From positions 30,031 to 94,030 of the forward strand of contig CANFHX010000010.1 in NCBI GenBank assembly GCA_947446865.1: a stretch of 64,000 nucleotides of DNA, given 5' to 3'. The DNA comes from Flavobacteriaceae bacterium (GTDB lineage Bacteria; Bacteroidota; Bacteroidia; Flavobacteriales; Flavobacteriaceae). The notes beneath the pieces are model-generated. The model ran no database searches. It saw only the letters and a program-made list of their open reading frames with translations, and was not told the DNA's origin. Made by a program: the position numbers and the translations under genes. Every line of letters starts with the position of its first letter. The stretch's first letter is position 1. Positions 38,595 to 48,622 of this stretch are shown one piece after another.

Positions 38595-38748
38595 TTATTT
38601 TTTAAATCAATTATTTTTTCGCTAAAATAATGAATTATCTTACAAAAAAATTAATTACCGATAAAAAACAATAAAGAAGACTAATATTAGTAATTAAATA
38701 CTTTAAATTAATTAAAATAAAAAGTTGAAAAATAATTTAAAATTGCGA

Positions 38749-38779
38749 TTGCTTAGTACCTCGCAATAAACTACTTTTG
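38749..38779 (+). promoter_or_regulatory. Bacteroidota-type promoter of purH
   Basis: TTG (38749-38751) - 20 bp - TACTTTTG (38772-38779). Confidence 0.6.
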
Positions 38780-38800
38780 CGTGCTTAACAACACAACACA

Positions 38801-40327
38801 ATGAGCACTACAAAAACGATTCAATCTGCTCTTATTTCGGTATTTGACAAAACCGGTTTAGAGCCAATTGTGAGACAACTTCACAAACAAAATGCAACTA
38901 TTTATTCTACCGGAGGAACCGAAGATTTTATAAAAAACTTAGGGATTCCTGTGGTTCCCGTAGAAGATGTTACCTCCTACCCTTCTATTTTGGGCGGTCG
39001 TGTAAAAACATTACACCCAAAAGTTTTTGGTGGTATTTTAAACCGTCAAGACCACCCTACGGATGTAGAACAAATGAAGGAATTTGCTATTCCGCAAATT
39101 GATTTAGTGATTGTAGATTTGTATCCGTTTGAAAAAACAGTGGCTTCGGGAGCAAGTGAAGCCGATGCGATTGAGAAAATTGACATTGGTGGCATTTCGT
39201 TAATTCGTGCTGCGGCTAAGAATTTTAAAGACACCGTAATTGTGCCATCGGTAGAAGAATATGAATTGTTTTTAGGAATGATTACCGAAGGAAACGGCGC
39301 AACCACTTTTGAACAACGAAAATATTTGGCAACAAGAGCGTTTCATGTTTCGTCTAATTATGATACGGCAATTTTTAATTATTTCAATACGGAAGATACC
39401 TATTACAAAGAAAGCATGTCGCACGGGCAGGTTCTTCGTTATGGAGAAAATCCACACCAAAAAGGATTTTTCTTTGGTGATTTTGATGCGATGTTTACCA
39501 AATTACACGGAAAAGAATTATCGTATAACAATTTATTAGATGTGGATGCTGCTGTGAATTTAACGGCAGAATTTAAAGATAGCGAGCCTACTTTTGCTAT
39601 TTTGAAACACAATAATGCGTGCGGATTGGCAACTAGAAAAACCATGAAAGAGGCATATGTTGCGGCTTTGGCTTGCGACCCAACTTCGGCTTTTGGCGGG
39701 GTGTTAATGGCCAACGGAAAAATTGATGCTGCTACTGCAACCGAAATTAATTCGCTTTTTTGTGAAGTTGTAATTGCACCTAGTTATGATGCCGAAGCGT
39801 TAAATATTCTACAAGAAAAAAAGAACCGAATCATTTTGACTATAAATGATGTACCTTTACCTCAACGTCAAGTGAGAACTTGCTTAAATGGAGTTTTGGT
39901 TCAAGATAAAAATAACATTACAGATACTGAAAAGGATCTAAAAACGGTTACGCTTACTGCACCAACTAGTCAAGAAGTAGCCGATTTATTGTTTGCATCT
40001 AAAATTTGTAAAAACACCAAATCAAATACTATTGTTTTCGCAAAAAACAATACCTTGATTGCTTCTGGAACTGGGCAAACTTCTAGAGTAGATGCTTTGA
40101 AGCAAGCAATTGAAAAAGCAGAAACTTTCGGATTTGATTTACACGGAGCAGTTATGGCAAGCGATGCTTTCTTTCCTTTTCCGGATTGTGTAGAGATTGC
40201 GCATAACGCAGGAATTACCGCTGTTATTCAGCCAGGTGGCTCTATTAAAGATGAATTGAGTATTAATTATTGCAATGAAAATAAAGTTGCAATGGTATTT
40301 ACAGGAACACGTCATTTTAAACATTAA
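38801..40327 (+). CDS. purH: Bifunctional AICAR formyltransferase/IMP cyclohydrolase
   Basis: ALISVFDKTGLEPIV, STGGTEDFI, RVKTLHPKVFGGIL, LKHNNACG. Confidence 0.98.
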   Translation: MSTTKTIQSALISVFDKTGLEPIVRQLHKQNATIYSTGGTEDFIKNLGIPVVPVEDVTSYPSILGGRVKTLHPKVFGGILNRQDHPTDVEQMKEFAIPQIDLVIVDLYPFEKTVASGASEADAIEKIDIGGISLIRAAAKNFKDTVIVPSVEEYELFLGMITEGNGATTFEQRKYLATRAFHVSSNYDTAIFNYFNTEDTYYKESMSHGQVLRYGENPHQKGFFFGDFDAMFTKLHGKELSYNNLLDVDAAVNLTAEFKDSEPTFAILKHNNACGLATRKTMKEAYVAALACDPTSAFGGVLMANGKIDAATATEINSLFCEVVIAPSYDAEALNILQEKKNRIILTINDVPLPQRQVRTCLNGVLVQDKNNITDTEKDLKTVTLTAPTSQEVADLLFASKICKNTKSNTIVFAKNNTLIASGTGQTSRVDALKQAIEKAETFGFDLHGAVMASDAFFPFPDCVEIAHNAGITAVIQPGGSIKDELSINYCNENKVAMVFTGTRHFKH

Positions 40328-40395
40328 AAAAATAAAATTATTAGGAAATTAAGAAAATTAAGCGTTAGTTTACTTTATAAAATTAATTTCTAGAT

Positions 40396-40440
40396 AACTT
40401 GAAAAATTATTCAAGTTTTGTTTTTGTTTTTTGAAATAAA
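40396..40440 (+). terminator. Putative terminator of purH
   Basis: AACTTGAA-aaatta-TTCAAGTT followed by T-rich tract. Confidence 0.65.
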
Positions 40441-40519
40441 AAACACAAGAAGCATCATTAATTTTATTATTTTTGTAGGCTGATAAAAAATATAACGAAC
40501 TAAACACCATTTATATAAT

Positions 40520-41548
40520 ATGGGATTTTTTGATTTCATGACTGAGGATATAGCAATTGACCTTGGTACCGCAAACACACTAATCATTCACAACGACAAA
40601 GTTGTAATTGATAGCCCCTCTATTGTTGCAAGAGATAGAGTCTCTGGGAAAATCATCGCCGTTGGAAAAGAAGCCAACATGATGCAAGGTAAAACCCATG
40701 AAAACATTAAAACCATACGACCATTGAAGGATGGTGTTATTGCTGATTTCGACGCTTCGGAAAAGATGATTAGCATGTTTATCAAAAGTATTCCAGCTTT
40801 AAAGAAACGAATGTTTACTCCCGCATTGCGCATGGTAGTATGTATTCCTTCTGGAATTACAGAAGTAGAAATGCGTGCAGTAAAAGAATCTTGTGAGCGT
40901 GTAAACGGAAAAGAAGTATACTTAATTCATGAGCCAATGGCTGCTGCTATTGGTATTGGAATTGACATTATGCAACCAAAAGGAAACATGATTGTAGATA
41001 TTGGTGGTGGTACTACCGAAATTGCAGTTATCGCTCTTGGCGGAATTGTATGTGATAAATCGGTTAAAATTGCCGGGGATGTTTTCACCAACGATATTAT
41101 CTATTATATGCGTACCCAACATAATTTATTTGTTGGAGAAACTACTGCAGAAAAAATTAAAATTCAAGTTGGTGCTGCTACCGATACTTTAGATTCTCCT
41201 CCGGATGATATGTCGGTTCAAGGAAGAGATTTACTTACCGGTAAGCCTAAACAAGTAGAAGTTTCTTTTAGAGAAATTGCAAAAGCTTTAGACAAATCGA
41301 TTCAACGTATTGAAGATGCGGTGATGGAAACTTTATCGCAAACTCCTCCTGAATTAGCCGCTGATATTTACAATACTGGTATTTATTTAGCTGGTGGTGG
41401 TTCTATGCTACGCGGATTAGACAAACGTATTTCTTTGAAAACAGACCTTCCGGTTTATATTGCGGAAGATCCGTTGAAAGCGGTAGTAAGAGGAACTGGG
41501 ATGGCATTAAAAAACATACCAAAATTCAGAAGTATCCTTATAAAATAA
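40520..41548 (+). CDS. mreB: Rod shape-determining protein MreB
   Basis: IDLGTANTLIIH, IVDIGGGTTEIAVIALGG. Confidence 0.98.
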   Translation: MGFFDFMTEDIAIDLGTANTLIIHNDKVVIDSPSIVARDRVSGKIIAVGKEANMMQGKTHENIKTIRPLKDGVIADFDASEKMISMFIKSIPALKKRMFTPALRMVVCIPSGITEVEMRAVKESCERVNGKEVYLIHEPMAAAIGIGIDIMQPKGNMIVDIGGGTTEIAVIALGGIVCDKSVKIAGDVFTNDIIYYMRTQHNLFVGETTAEKIKIQVGAATDTLDSPPDDMSVQGRDLLTGKPKQVEVSFREIAKALDKSIQRIEDAVMETLSQTPPELAADIYNTGIYLAGGGSMLRGLDKRISLKTDLPVYIAEDPLKAVVRGTGMALKNIPKFRSILIK

Positions 41549-41630
41549 ATTCCAAATTTAAAAAATCCAAATTCCAAAACTAGAACGATACAGTTTATTT
41601 GGGATTTGAGATTTTAAATTTTTAAAAACT
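41549..41630 (+). repeat. Heptamer-like segments forming a long imperfect inverted repeat between mreB and mreC
   Basis: AAATTCC/AAATTTA/AAAATCC/AAATTCC on one arm; the reverse complement of the other arm reads AAATCTC AAATCCC AAATAAA. Confidence 0.65.
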
Positions 41631-42458
41631 ATGCAGCAAATATTTAATTTTGTATTTAAAAACAGCTATCGTATGCTGTTTTTGCTGCTTATGATAATAT
41701 CGCTATTACTTACAATTCAATCCCATTCGTACCATCGAAGTAAAATTATAAGCTCTGCTAATTTTTTCACGGGTGGTGCTTATAAAATGACAAGTAACAT
41801 AGAAGGTTATTTCAATTTAAAAATACAAAACGAAGAACTTGCTAAAGAAAACGCACGCCTTAAAGGATTGCTTTTCAACATCAAAGACAGCACTAAAGTC
41901 CCTAATTTAGATTCGATAAAAGGAGTTAAGAAAATTGATATTGTTATTGCTAAGGTTATAAAAAACTCCTACAGCTCACAAGTTAATTTCCTAACTTTAG
42001 ACTCGGGTTCTAATCAAGGTGTTCAACCAGAAATGGGAGTGATTAATAGTTTAGGAATAGTTGGTGTAATTGAAAATGTTTCGCCTAAATACAGCACTGT
42101 TTTAAGCATATTAAACACGGAATCTCCTATAAATGCTAAAATTAAAAAATCCAATCACATTGGTTCTTTAATTTGGAATGGCAAGAATACCGGTTACGTT
42201 CAATTAGTAGATGTACCAAGATTAGCTTCTGTTAAAAAAGGAGATACTATTGTAACAGGTGCGCAATCCACAATATTTCCAGAAAACATTAATATTGGAT
42301 CTATAGAAAAGATTTATATAGATAACCAAACTAATTTTTATACTATAGATGTTAAATTATTTAACGATATGACCAGTTTAGGTCACGTATATATTATTAA
42401 AAATAAAGACCGCAATGAAATTATTAACTTAGAGAAAAAGTCACTAAAGAATGAATAG
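41631..42458 (+). CDS. mreC: Rod shape-determining protein MreC
   Basis: Single TM then coiled coil; LTLDSGSNQGVQPEMGVINSLGIVGVI. Confidence 0.93.
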   Translation: MQQIFNFVFKNSYRMLFLLLMIISLLLTIQSHSYHRSKIISSANFFTGGAYKMTSNIEGYFNLKIQNEELAKENARLKGLLFNIKDSTKVPNLDSIKGVKKIDIVIAKVIKNSYSSQVNFLTLDSGSNQGVQPEMGVINSLGIVGVIENVSPKYSTVLSILNTESPINAKIKKSNHIGSLIWNGKNTGYVQLVDVPRLASVKKGDTIVTGAQSTIFPENINIGSIEKIYIDNQTNFYTIDVKLFNDMTSLGHVYIIKNKDRNEIINLEKKSLKNE

Positions 42459-42957
42459 CGCTTTGTTATACAATATCGCCCGTTTCATTTTGTTGCTTAT
42501 GGCACAAGTTCTAATATTCAATAATTTTAATTTTTTGGGTTACATCAATCCATATCCGTATATTTTATTTATTCTTTTATTTCCTGTAAACGGAAACAAA
42601 TATGGATTATTGGCTGCAAGCTTTTTACTTGGTATTACTATGGATTTATTTTGCAATTCGGGAGGTGTTCATACTGCAGCATGTGTATTACTTGCCTATC
42701 TAAGACCTTCCTTGTTTCGATTTTCCTTTGGATTAAGTTATGAGTACCAAACAGTAAGAATAAACGATGTGCTAACCCCTGAGCGATTTTCGTTTATCTT
42801 TTTAGGTGTAGTAATTCACCACATAACTCTATTTATATTAGAAATTTTTACGTTTGACTATTTTTGGAACATTATTCTAAGAACACTAGTTAGCACAATA
42901 TTTACAACAATCATCTGCATCTTAATAATTTACTTAATCAAGCCAAGTAAACGATGA
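42451..42957 (+). CDS. mreD: Rod shape-determining protein MreD
   Basis: Position between mreC and pbp2; 168-aa multi-TM protein. Confidence 0.85.
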   Translation: MNSALLYNIARFILLLMAQVLIFNNFNFLGYINPYPYILFILLFPVNGNKYGLLAASFLLGITMDLFCNSGGVHTAACVLLAYLRPSLFRFSFGLSYEYQTVRINDVLTPERFSFIFLGVVIHHITLFILEIFTFDYFWNIILRTLVSTIFTTIICILIIYLIKPSKR

Positions 42958-44927
42958 GAAAAGCCTTACTTCCATTATTAGTAATTATCACAGCTGGTTT
43001 GTTGATGGTACGCCTTTTCTATTTGCAAGTTATTGATGATTCTTTCAAATTAAAATCGGAAAATAACGCAATTAAAATCAAATACGATTATCCTGAAAGA
43101 GGATATGTTTATGATAGATATGGCAAACTATTGATTGCCAATCAGCCCTCCTATGACATAATGGTAATCCCTAAGGAAGTAAAAGAATTAGACACTACCG
43201 AATTATGCTCATTGTTAGATATCACCAAAGAGTTTCTTATTACAAAAATGAAGAAAGCCAGGGTATATAGCCCAATGCTACCATCTGTTTTTTTACCACA
43301 ATTAAACAAATTAGAGTATGCTGCCTTCCAAGAAAAAATTAGAAGATTTAGCGGATTTTATATTCAAAAGCGTTCTTTAAGAGACTATCAGGTTAATTTC
43401 GGAGCTAATGTGTTTGGCTTTATCACTCAAGTAAATGAGAATATAATAAAGAAAAATCCATATTATGTAGGTGGTGATTTAATTGGAAAACAAGGTATAG
43501 AGGAAAGCTACGAAACGTACCTAAGAGGACAAAAAGGAGTAAAATATCTTCTTAAAGATAAATTCAACAGAGAAATTGGTTCTTACAAGGAAGGCAAATA
43601 CGATACCATTGCTAAACAAGGGGATGACATTACCCTAACTATTGATGGGGAACTCCAAAAATACGGAGAAGAATTAATGGTAAATAAATGGGGCGGAATT
43701 GTTGCTATCGAACCAAAAACTGGAGAAATACTGGCTTTGGTTAGCGCGCCAAATTTTGATCCTGCCCTATTAGTCGGCCGACAACGATCTAAAAATTACA
43801 CTTTATTACATAACGATTCTATTGCAAAACCATTGTATGATAGAGGGTTACTGGCAGAATACCCACCAGGTTCTCCATTTAAAATTCTAACTGCTTTGGT
43901 GGCACTTCAAGAAGGCGTTATTGATGAAAATACAACTTTTTATTGCAACCACGGATTTAGCTTTGCTAGAGGCAGATTCATGCGATGTCACTGTAGTGGT
44001 GGTGCAAGACAATTATACACTGGTATTTACCAATCGTGTAATACCTATTTTTCAAATGTCTACATGAAAACCATAAATAAATACAATAGTCCTTCTTATG
44101 CCGTAGATGTTTGGAGTAATCATTTAAAAAGTTTTGGATTAGGTGCTTTCATGGGCTGCGATTTACCTATTGGCAAACGAGGTAAAATTCCAACTTCTAA
44201 AACCTACAAGAAATTATACCCTGGATGGCATTGGGATAGTAAAACAATTGTTTCTAATGCTATTGGACAAGGGGAAGTTTTAATGACTCCAATTCAATTA
44301 GCTAATCTGATGGCTACTGTTGCTAATAGAGGTTATTACTATACCCCTCACATTGCAAAAAAAATTAAAGGAGAAATATTAGATAAAAAATTTAGAACCA
44401 AGCACGTAACTACCATTAACAGGAAATATTTTGAGCCGGTAATAAATGGTATGAATGCCGTTTATGGAGCAGGAGGAACTGCTTCTGGACTTGGGGTAAC
44501 GGGTATAGAAATATGTGGTAAAACAGGAACTGCAGAAAATTATTTAAAAGTAAATGGAAAACGTGTAAAACTTCAGGATCACTCTATTTTTGTAGCATTT
44601 GCACCTAGAGATAATCCAAAAATTGCCATTGCAGTATTTGTAGAAAATGGGTATTGGGGAAAACGTTGGGCTGGACCAATTACTACTTTAATGATTGAAA
44701 AATATTTGAGAAGAAAAATCACAAAAGTGGATTTTGAAAAACGAATGTTAGAAGGAAGCTTAAAAGACCAATACAGCAAATTGTACCCTAGAAAACATCA
44801 AGACAGTATTGCAATTCTTAACAATAAAGTTAAAGATAGCATTTCTCAATCTAAACGCGAAAGCGATTCGATATTAGGAAAGCCAAGAAAAGAAATTAAA
44901 AAAGATTCTATTAAGAAAAAAGTATAA
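42954..44927 (+). CDS. mrdA: Penicillin-binding protein 2
   Basis: PERGYVYDRYGKLLIANQPSYD; ICGKTGTAEN; position upstream of rodA. Confidence 0.96.
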   Translation: MRKALLPLLVIITAGLLMVRLFYLQVIDDSFKLKSENNAIKIKYDYPERGYVYDRYGKLLIANQPSYDIMVIPKEVKELDTTELCSLLDITKEFLITKMKKARVYSPMLPSVFLPQLNKLEYAAFQEKIRRFSGFYIQKRSLRDYQVNFGANVFGFITQVNENIIKKNPYYVGGDLIGKQGIEESYETYLRGQKGVKYLLKDKFNREIGSYKEGKYDTIAKQGDDITLTIDGELQKYGEELMVNKWGGIVAIEPKTGEILALVSAPNFDPALLVGRQRSKNYTLLHNDSIAKPLYDRGLLAEYPPGSPFKILTALVALQEGVIDENTTFYCNHGFSFARGRFMRCHCSGGARQLYTGIYQSCNTYFSNVYMKTINKYNSPSYAVDVWSNHLKSFGLGAFMGCDLPIGKRGKIPTSKTYKKLYPGWHWDSKTIVSNAIGQGEVLMTPIQLANLMATVANRGYYYTPHIAKKIKGEILDKKFRTKHVTTINRKYFEPVINGMNAVYGAGGTASGLGVTGIEICGKTGTAENYLKVNGKRVKLQDHSIFVAFAPRDNPKIAIAVFVENGYWGKRWAGPITTLMIEKYLRRKITKVDFEKRMLEGSLKDQYSKLYPRKHQDSIAILNNKVKDSISQSKRESDSILGKPRKEIKKDSIKKKV

Positions 44928-46189
44928 TGAGAAATCAGAGTATCACGAACCATATTGATTGGATAAGCGTAGTCCTCTTTATTACATTGGTAATAATGGG
45001 CTGGCTAAACATATACTCCTCATCGCTATCTTCGGTAACTGGAGATGGTTCTATCTTCGATTTATCTCAATTTTACGGAAAGCAAATGCTGTACATTGCA
45101 TTAACCTTCCCATTAATATTAATTATACTATTTGTAGAAGGAAAATTTTACGAAAAATACGCCTCGGTAATTTATACTATTTCTGTATTATCAATTGCTG
45201 GTTTATTTATTTTCGGGAAATCCGTTAAAGGACAAGCCAATTGGTATTCGTTTGGTTCTTTCGGAATTCAACCGTCTGAATTTGCAAAAGCAGCCACAGC
45301 ATTAGCTTTAGCAAAATATTTATCGGATGTTCAAGTAAATCTAAAAAATGTAAAAGACCAAATAATAGCCTTAGCAATTGTGTTTTTCCCAGTAATATTA
45401 ATTGCAATTCATGACCCCGGTAGTGCTTTAATTTACATGATTTTCTTTGTGGTTCTATATAGAGAAGGTTTACCAGGTTGGTACTTGTTTTCTGGGTTTT
45501 CAGCAATTCTGTTATTCATTTTAATGCTAATTACCAACAATCCTTATATTGTAATTGGAATTGCATCTGTAGCATTAGTCATCAATTATTTTAGAAGTCG
45601 ATTAATTGATCGAAATATAATCGCGAGTAGCATAATATTAGTTCTAATTGCCATATTTTCCTTTTCAGTAAGTTTTGTCTTTAATAATGTTTTTAAACAA
45701 CACCATAGAGATCGTTTCAATATTCTTCTTGGAAAACAAGTAGACATGAAGGGAATTGGATACAACATCCACCAATCGGAAATTGCTATTGGTTCTGGAG
45801 GTTGGATTGGAAAAGGCTTTCTGGAAGGCACACAAACCAAAGGAGGTTTTGTTCCCGAACAACATACCGATTACATCTTTACTACTGTTGGTGAAGAATG
45901 GGGATTTCTAGGGTCCTTAATTGTTATTGGAATGTTTGTGGGATTAGTACTACGAATTATCTATTTAGCCGAAAGACAAAAAACTAAATTCAGCAGAGTT
46001 TATGGTTATTGTGTAGCCGGCATCTTGTTCATCCACTTCTTTGTGAACATTGCTATGGTACTGGGAGTATTTCCTACTGTAGGGATACCCTTACCCTTCT
46101 TTTCTTATGGAGGCTCTGGTCTTTGGGGTTTCACTATTTTGCTATTCATTTTCTTAAAAATGGACGCTAATAAAGTTAATGAGTGGTAG
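44927..46189 (+). CDS. rodA: Rod shape-determining protein RodA
   Basis: SEDS family; GIGYNIHQSEIAIGSGGWIGKGFLEGTQTKGGFVPEQHTDYIF. Confidence 0.96.
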   Translation: MRNQSITNHIDWISVVLFITLVIMGWLNIYSSSLSSVTGDGSIFDLSQFYGKQMLYIALTFPLILIILFVEGKFYEKYASVIYTISVLSIAGLFIFGKSVKGQANWYSFGSFGIQPSEFAKAATALALAKYLSDVQVNLKNVKDQIIALAIVFFPVILIAIHDPGSALIYMIFFVVLYREGLPGWYLFSGFSAILLFILMLITNNPYIVIGIASVALVINYFRSRLIDRNIIASSIILVLIAIFSFSVSFVFNNVFKQHHRDRFNILLGKQVDMKGIGYNIHQSEIAIGSGGWIGKGFLEGTQTKGGFVPEQHTDYIFTTVGEEWGFLGSLIVIGMFVGLVLRIIYLAERQKTKFSRVYGYCVAGILFIHFFVNIAMVLGVFPTVGIPLPFFSYGGSGLWGFTILLFIFLKMDANKVNEW

Positions 46190-46320
46190 CTATTAAAGGA
46201 TAAAACTTGTCCTTACTTATATATATTATAGCAATTTCAAATTAAATTAATAAAAAATGTAACTTTTTTACAACTCGTTACGTATAACAAGCTGAACACT
46301 TTAATTTAAAGTAAAAAAAC

Positions 46321-47184
46321 ATGAGACAGCTAAAAATCACCAAGCAGGTAACCAACCGTGAAACTGCTTCCTTAGATAAATACCTACAAGAAATTGGAAA
46401 GGTTGATTTGATTACTGCCGACGAAGAGGTAGAATTGGCTCAAAAAATTAAAGCCGGAGATCAAAAAGCATTAGAAAAACTAACCAAAGCCAATTTGCGT
46501 TTTGTAGTTTCTGTTGCTAAACAATACCAAAATCAAGGACTTACACTTCCCGATTTAATTAACGAAGGAAACTTAGGTTTAATCAAAGCAGCCCAACGTT
46601 TTGATGAAACTCGTGGATTTAAATTTATATCGTATGCCGTTTGGTGGATTCGTCAATCGATTCTTCAAGCGCTAGCCGAACAATCTCGTATTGTTCGTTT
46701 ACCATTAAACAAAATTGGTTCTATCAATAAAATCAACAAAATGTACGCATTATTAGAGCAATCTAACGAAAGACCGCCATCTGCTGAAGAAATTGCAAAA
46801 GAACTAGACATGACGGTTAATGATGTAAAAGAGTCTATGAAAAACTCTGGTCGTCATTTATCCATGGATGCACCTCTTGTAGAAGGAGAAGATTCTAACC
46901 TATATGACGTTTTACGTTCAGGCGAATCTCCAAATCCTGATCGTGAATTAATTCACGAATCGTTGCGTACTGAAATTGAGCGTTCACTAGAAACCCTAAC
47001 TCCAAGAGAAGCCGACGTAGTTCGTTTGTACTTTGGTTTAGGCGATCAACACCCAATGACCCTAGAAGAAATTGGAGAAACTTTCGACCTAACTCGCGAA
47101 CGTGTTCGTCAAATTAAAGAAAAAGCAATCCGAAGATTAAAACATACTTCAAGAAGTAAAATCTTGAAAACTTATTTAGGATAA
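46321..47184 (+). CDS. rpoD: RNA polymerase primary-type sigma factor
   Basis: [70 protein letters not shown]. Confidence 0.96.
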   Translation: MRQLKITKQVTNRETASLDKYLQEIGKVDLITADEEVELAQKIKAGDQKALEKLTKANLRFVVSVAKQYQNQGLTLPDLINEGNLGLIKAAQRFDETRGFKFISYAVWWIRQSILQALAEQSRIVRLPLNKIGSINKINKMYALLEQSNERPPSAEEIAKELDMTVNDVKESMKNSGRHLSMDAPLVEGEDSNLYDVLRSGESPNPDRELIHESLRTEIERSLETLTPREADVVRLYFGLGDQHPMTLEEIGETFDLTRERVRQIKEKAIRRLKHTSRSKILKTYLG

Positions 47185-47248
47185 ATTCCAATACATAAAT
47201 TCCAAATTCCAACCATTGGAATTTGGAATTTTTTCTTTGGAATTTAAT
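47183..47248 (+). terminator. Hairpin made of AATTCCA heptamers and their inverse, downstream of rpoD
   Basis: AAATTCCAAATTCCAA-cca-TTGGAATTTGGAATTTTTT. Confidence 0.7.
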
Positions 47249-47295
47249 AAAAGCAACAACAGTTTCAAAGCTGTTCGTTTTTTGATTGATGATTG

Positions 47296-47329
47296 AAACT
47301 CCGGCTGATTACCGGAGTTTTATTTTTTT
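47296..47329 (+). terminator. Second intrinsic terminator before rpe
   Basis: AAACTCCGG-ctgatta-CCGGAGTTT followed by T-rich tract. Confidence 0.8.
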
Positions 47330-47358
47330 ATAATTACCTTTGCAAAAACAACAACACA

Positions 47359-48024
47359 ATGATTAAAAACACCCTTATTGCACCATCTGTTCTCGCAGCC
47401 GATTTTGCTAATTTACAACGCGACATCGAGATGATTAATTCTAGTGAAGCCGATTGGTTTCATATTGACATCATGGATGGCGTTTTTGTTCCGAATATCT
47501 CTTTTGGAATGCCTGTTTTAGAAGCTATTTCTAAACACGCAAAAAAAACAATAGACGTTCACTTAATGATAATCGATCCTGACAGATATATTAAAACCTT
47601 TGCCGATTTGGGATCAAACATTTTGACCGTTCATTACGAAGCCTGCACACATTTACACCGAACCTTACAAGCCATCAAAGCCGAAGGAATGAAAGCTGGA
47701 GTAGCTTTAAACCCACATACAAACGTAAGTTTATTGGAAGATGTAATTAAAGACATCGACATGGTTTGCATCATGAGTGTAAACCCAGGTTTTGGAGGTC
47801 AATCATTTATAGAAAACACCTACAAGAAAATCAAAGACTTAAAAGAAATGATTGTTCGCAATAACGCTTCCACAATTATTGAAATTGATGGTGGAGTTAC
47901 CAATAAAAATGCAGTAGCATTAGTACAAGCTGGCGCCGATGTATTGGTAGCAGGAAATTATGTTTTTAAAGCCCAAGATCCAATTGCCACTATAAGCGAT
48001 TTAAAGAAAATCACTTCCCTATAA
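47359..48024 (+). CDS. rpe: Ribulose-phosphate 3-epimerase
   Basis: LIAPSVLAADFANLQRDIEMI, HIDIMDGVFVPNISFG, MSVNPGFGGQSFI; start refined to ATG 47359. Confidence 0.97.
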   Translation: MIKNTLIAPSVLAADFANLQRDIEMINSSEADWFHIDIMDGVFVPNISFGMPVLEAISKHAKKTIDVHLMIIDPDRYIKTFADLGSNILTVHYEACTHLHRTLQAIKAEGMKAGVALNPHTNVSLLEDVIKDIDMVCIMSVNPGFGGQSFIENTYKKIKDLKEMIVRNNASTIIEIDGGVTNKNAVALVQAGADVLVAGNYVFKAQDPIATISDLKKITSL

Positions 48025-48054
48025 AAAAATGCTCCTGATGGAGCATTTTTTTTT
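48023..48054. terminator. Bidirectional terminator between rpe and CBS protein gene
   Basis: AAAAAATGCTCC-tgat-GGAGCATTTTTTTT. Confidence 0.9.
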
Positions 48055-48472
48055 AGTATTGTTCTAATAAATATTTTATTAAATCGGTAGTAGTTACAAT
48101 TCCTACAAGTAAATCGCCTTCTACTATAGGCAAAGCATGGAATTCACTTTTTGATAAAATTTGAGCCACTTCCCTAATGCTGGTATCTGGAGAAACTTTT
48201 ACTAGATTTTTAGCCATAACTTGTTCTATCGAAAACATATTATAAACCATAACATCTATTTCTTGTTCTTCTTCATCAATAGCATCGGCAAAAGAAATAC
48301 GAAGCAAATCGGTATAACTCAACATCCCAACAATAAGACTTCCATTTACTACCGGAATATGCCTAATGTGGTGTTTTTTAAACAAACTTTCTGCTTTAGT
48401 TAAATCATCACTCAGATGTAACTTAACTACATTTTTGGTCATTATGGTTGACACGGGGACTATCTGTTTCAT
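48053..48472 (-). CDS. CBS-domain pair protein
   Basis: MTKNVVKLHLSDDLTKAESLFKKHHIRHIPVVNG and second CBS repeat. Confidence 0.92.
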   Translation of the reverse strand: MKQIVPVSTIMTKNVVKLHLSDDLTKAESLFKKHHIRHIPVVNGSLIVGMLSYTDLLRISFADAIDEEEQEIDVMVYNMFSIEQVMAKNLVKVSPDTSIREVAQILSKSEFHALPIVEGDLLVGIVTTTDLIKYLLEQY

Positions 48473-48622
48473 ATCTTTTAATTTTTGTATTAAAATTACA
48501 AGTAATAGAGCGAAAAAAACATGATATTAATCAGCAAACTGAAAAGTATTTATTTAAAAATAAGTCCCTCAATAACCCATAACTCCGTAAAAGAGTATTA
48601 TTTTTGTACAAGAACAAATTTC

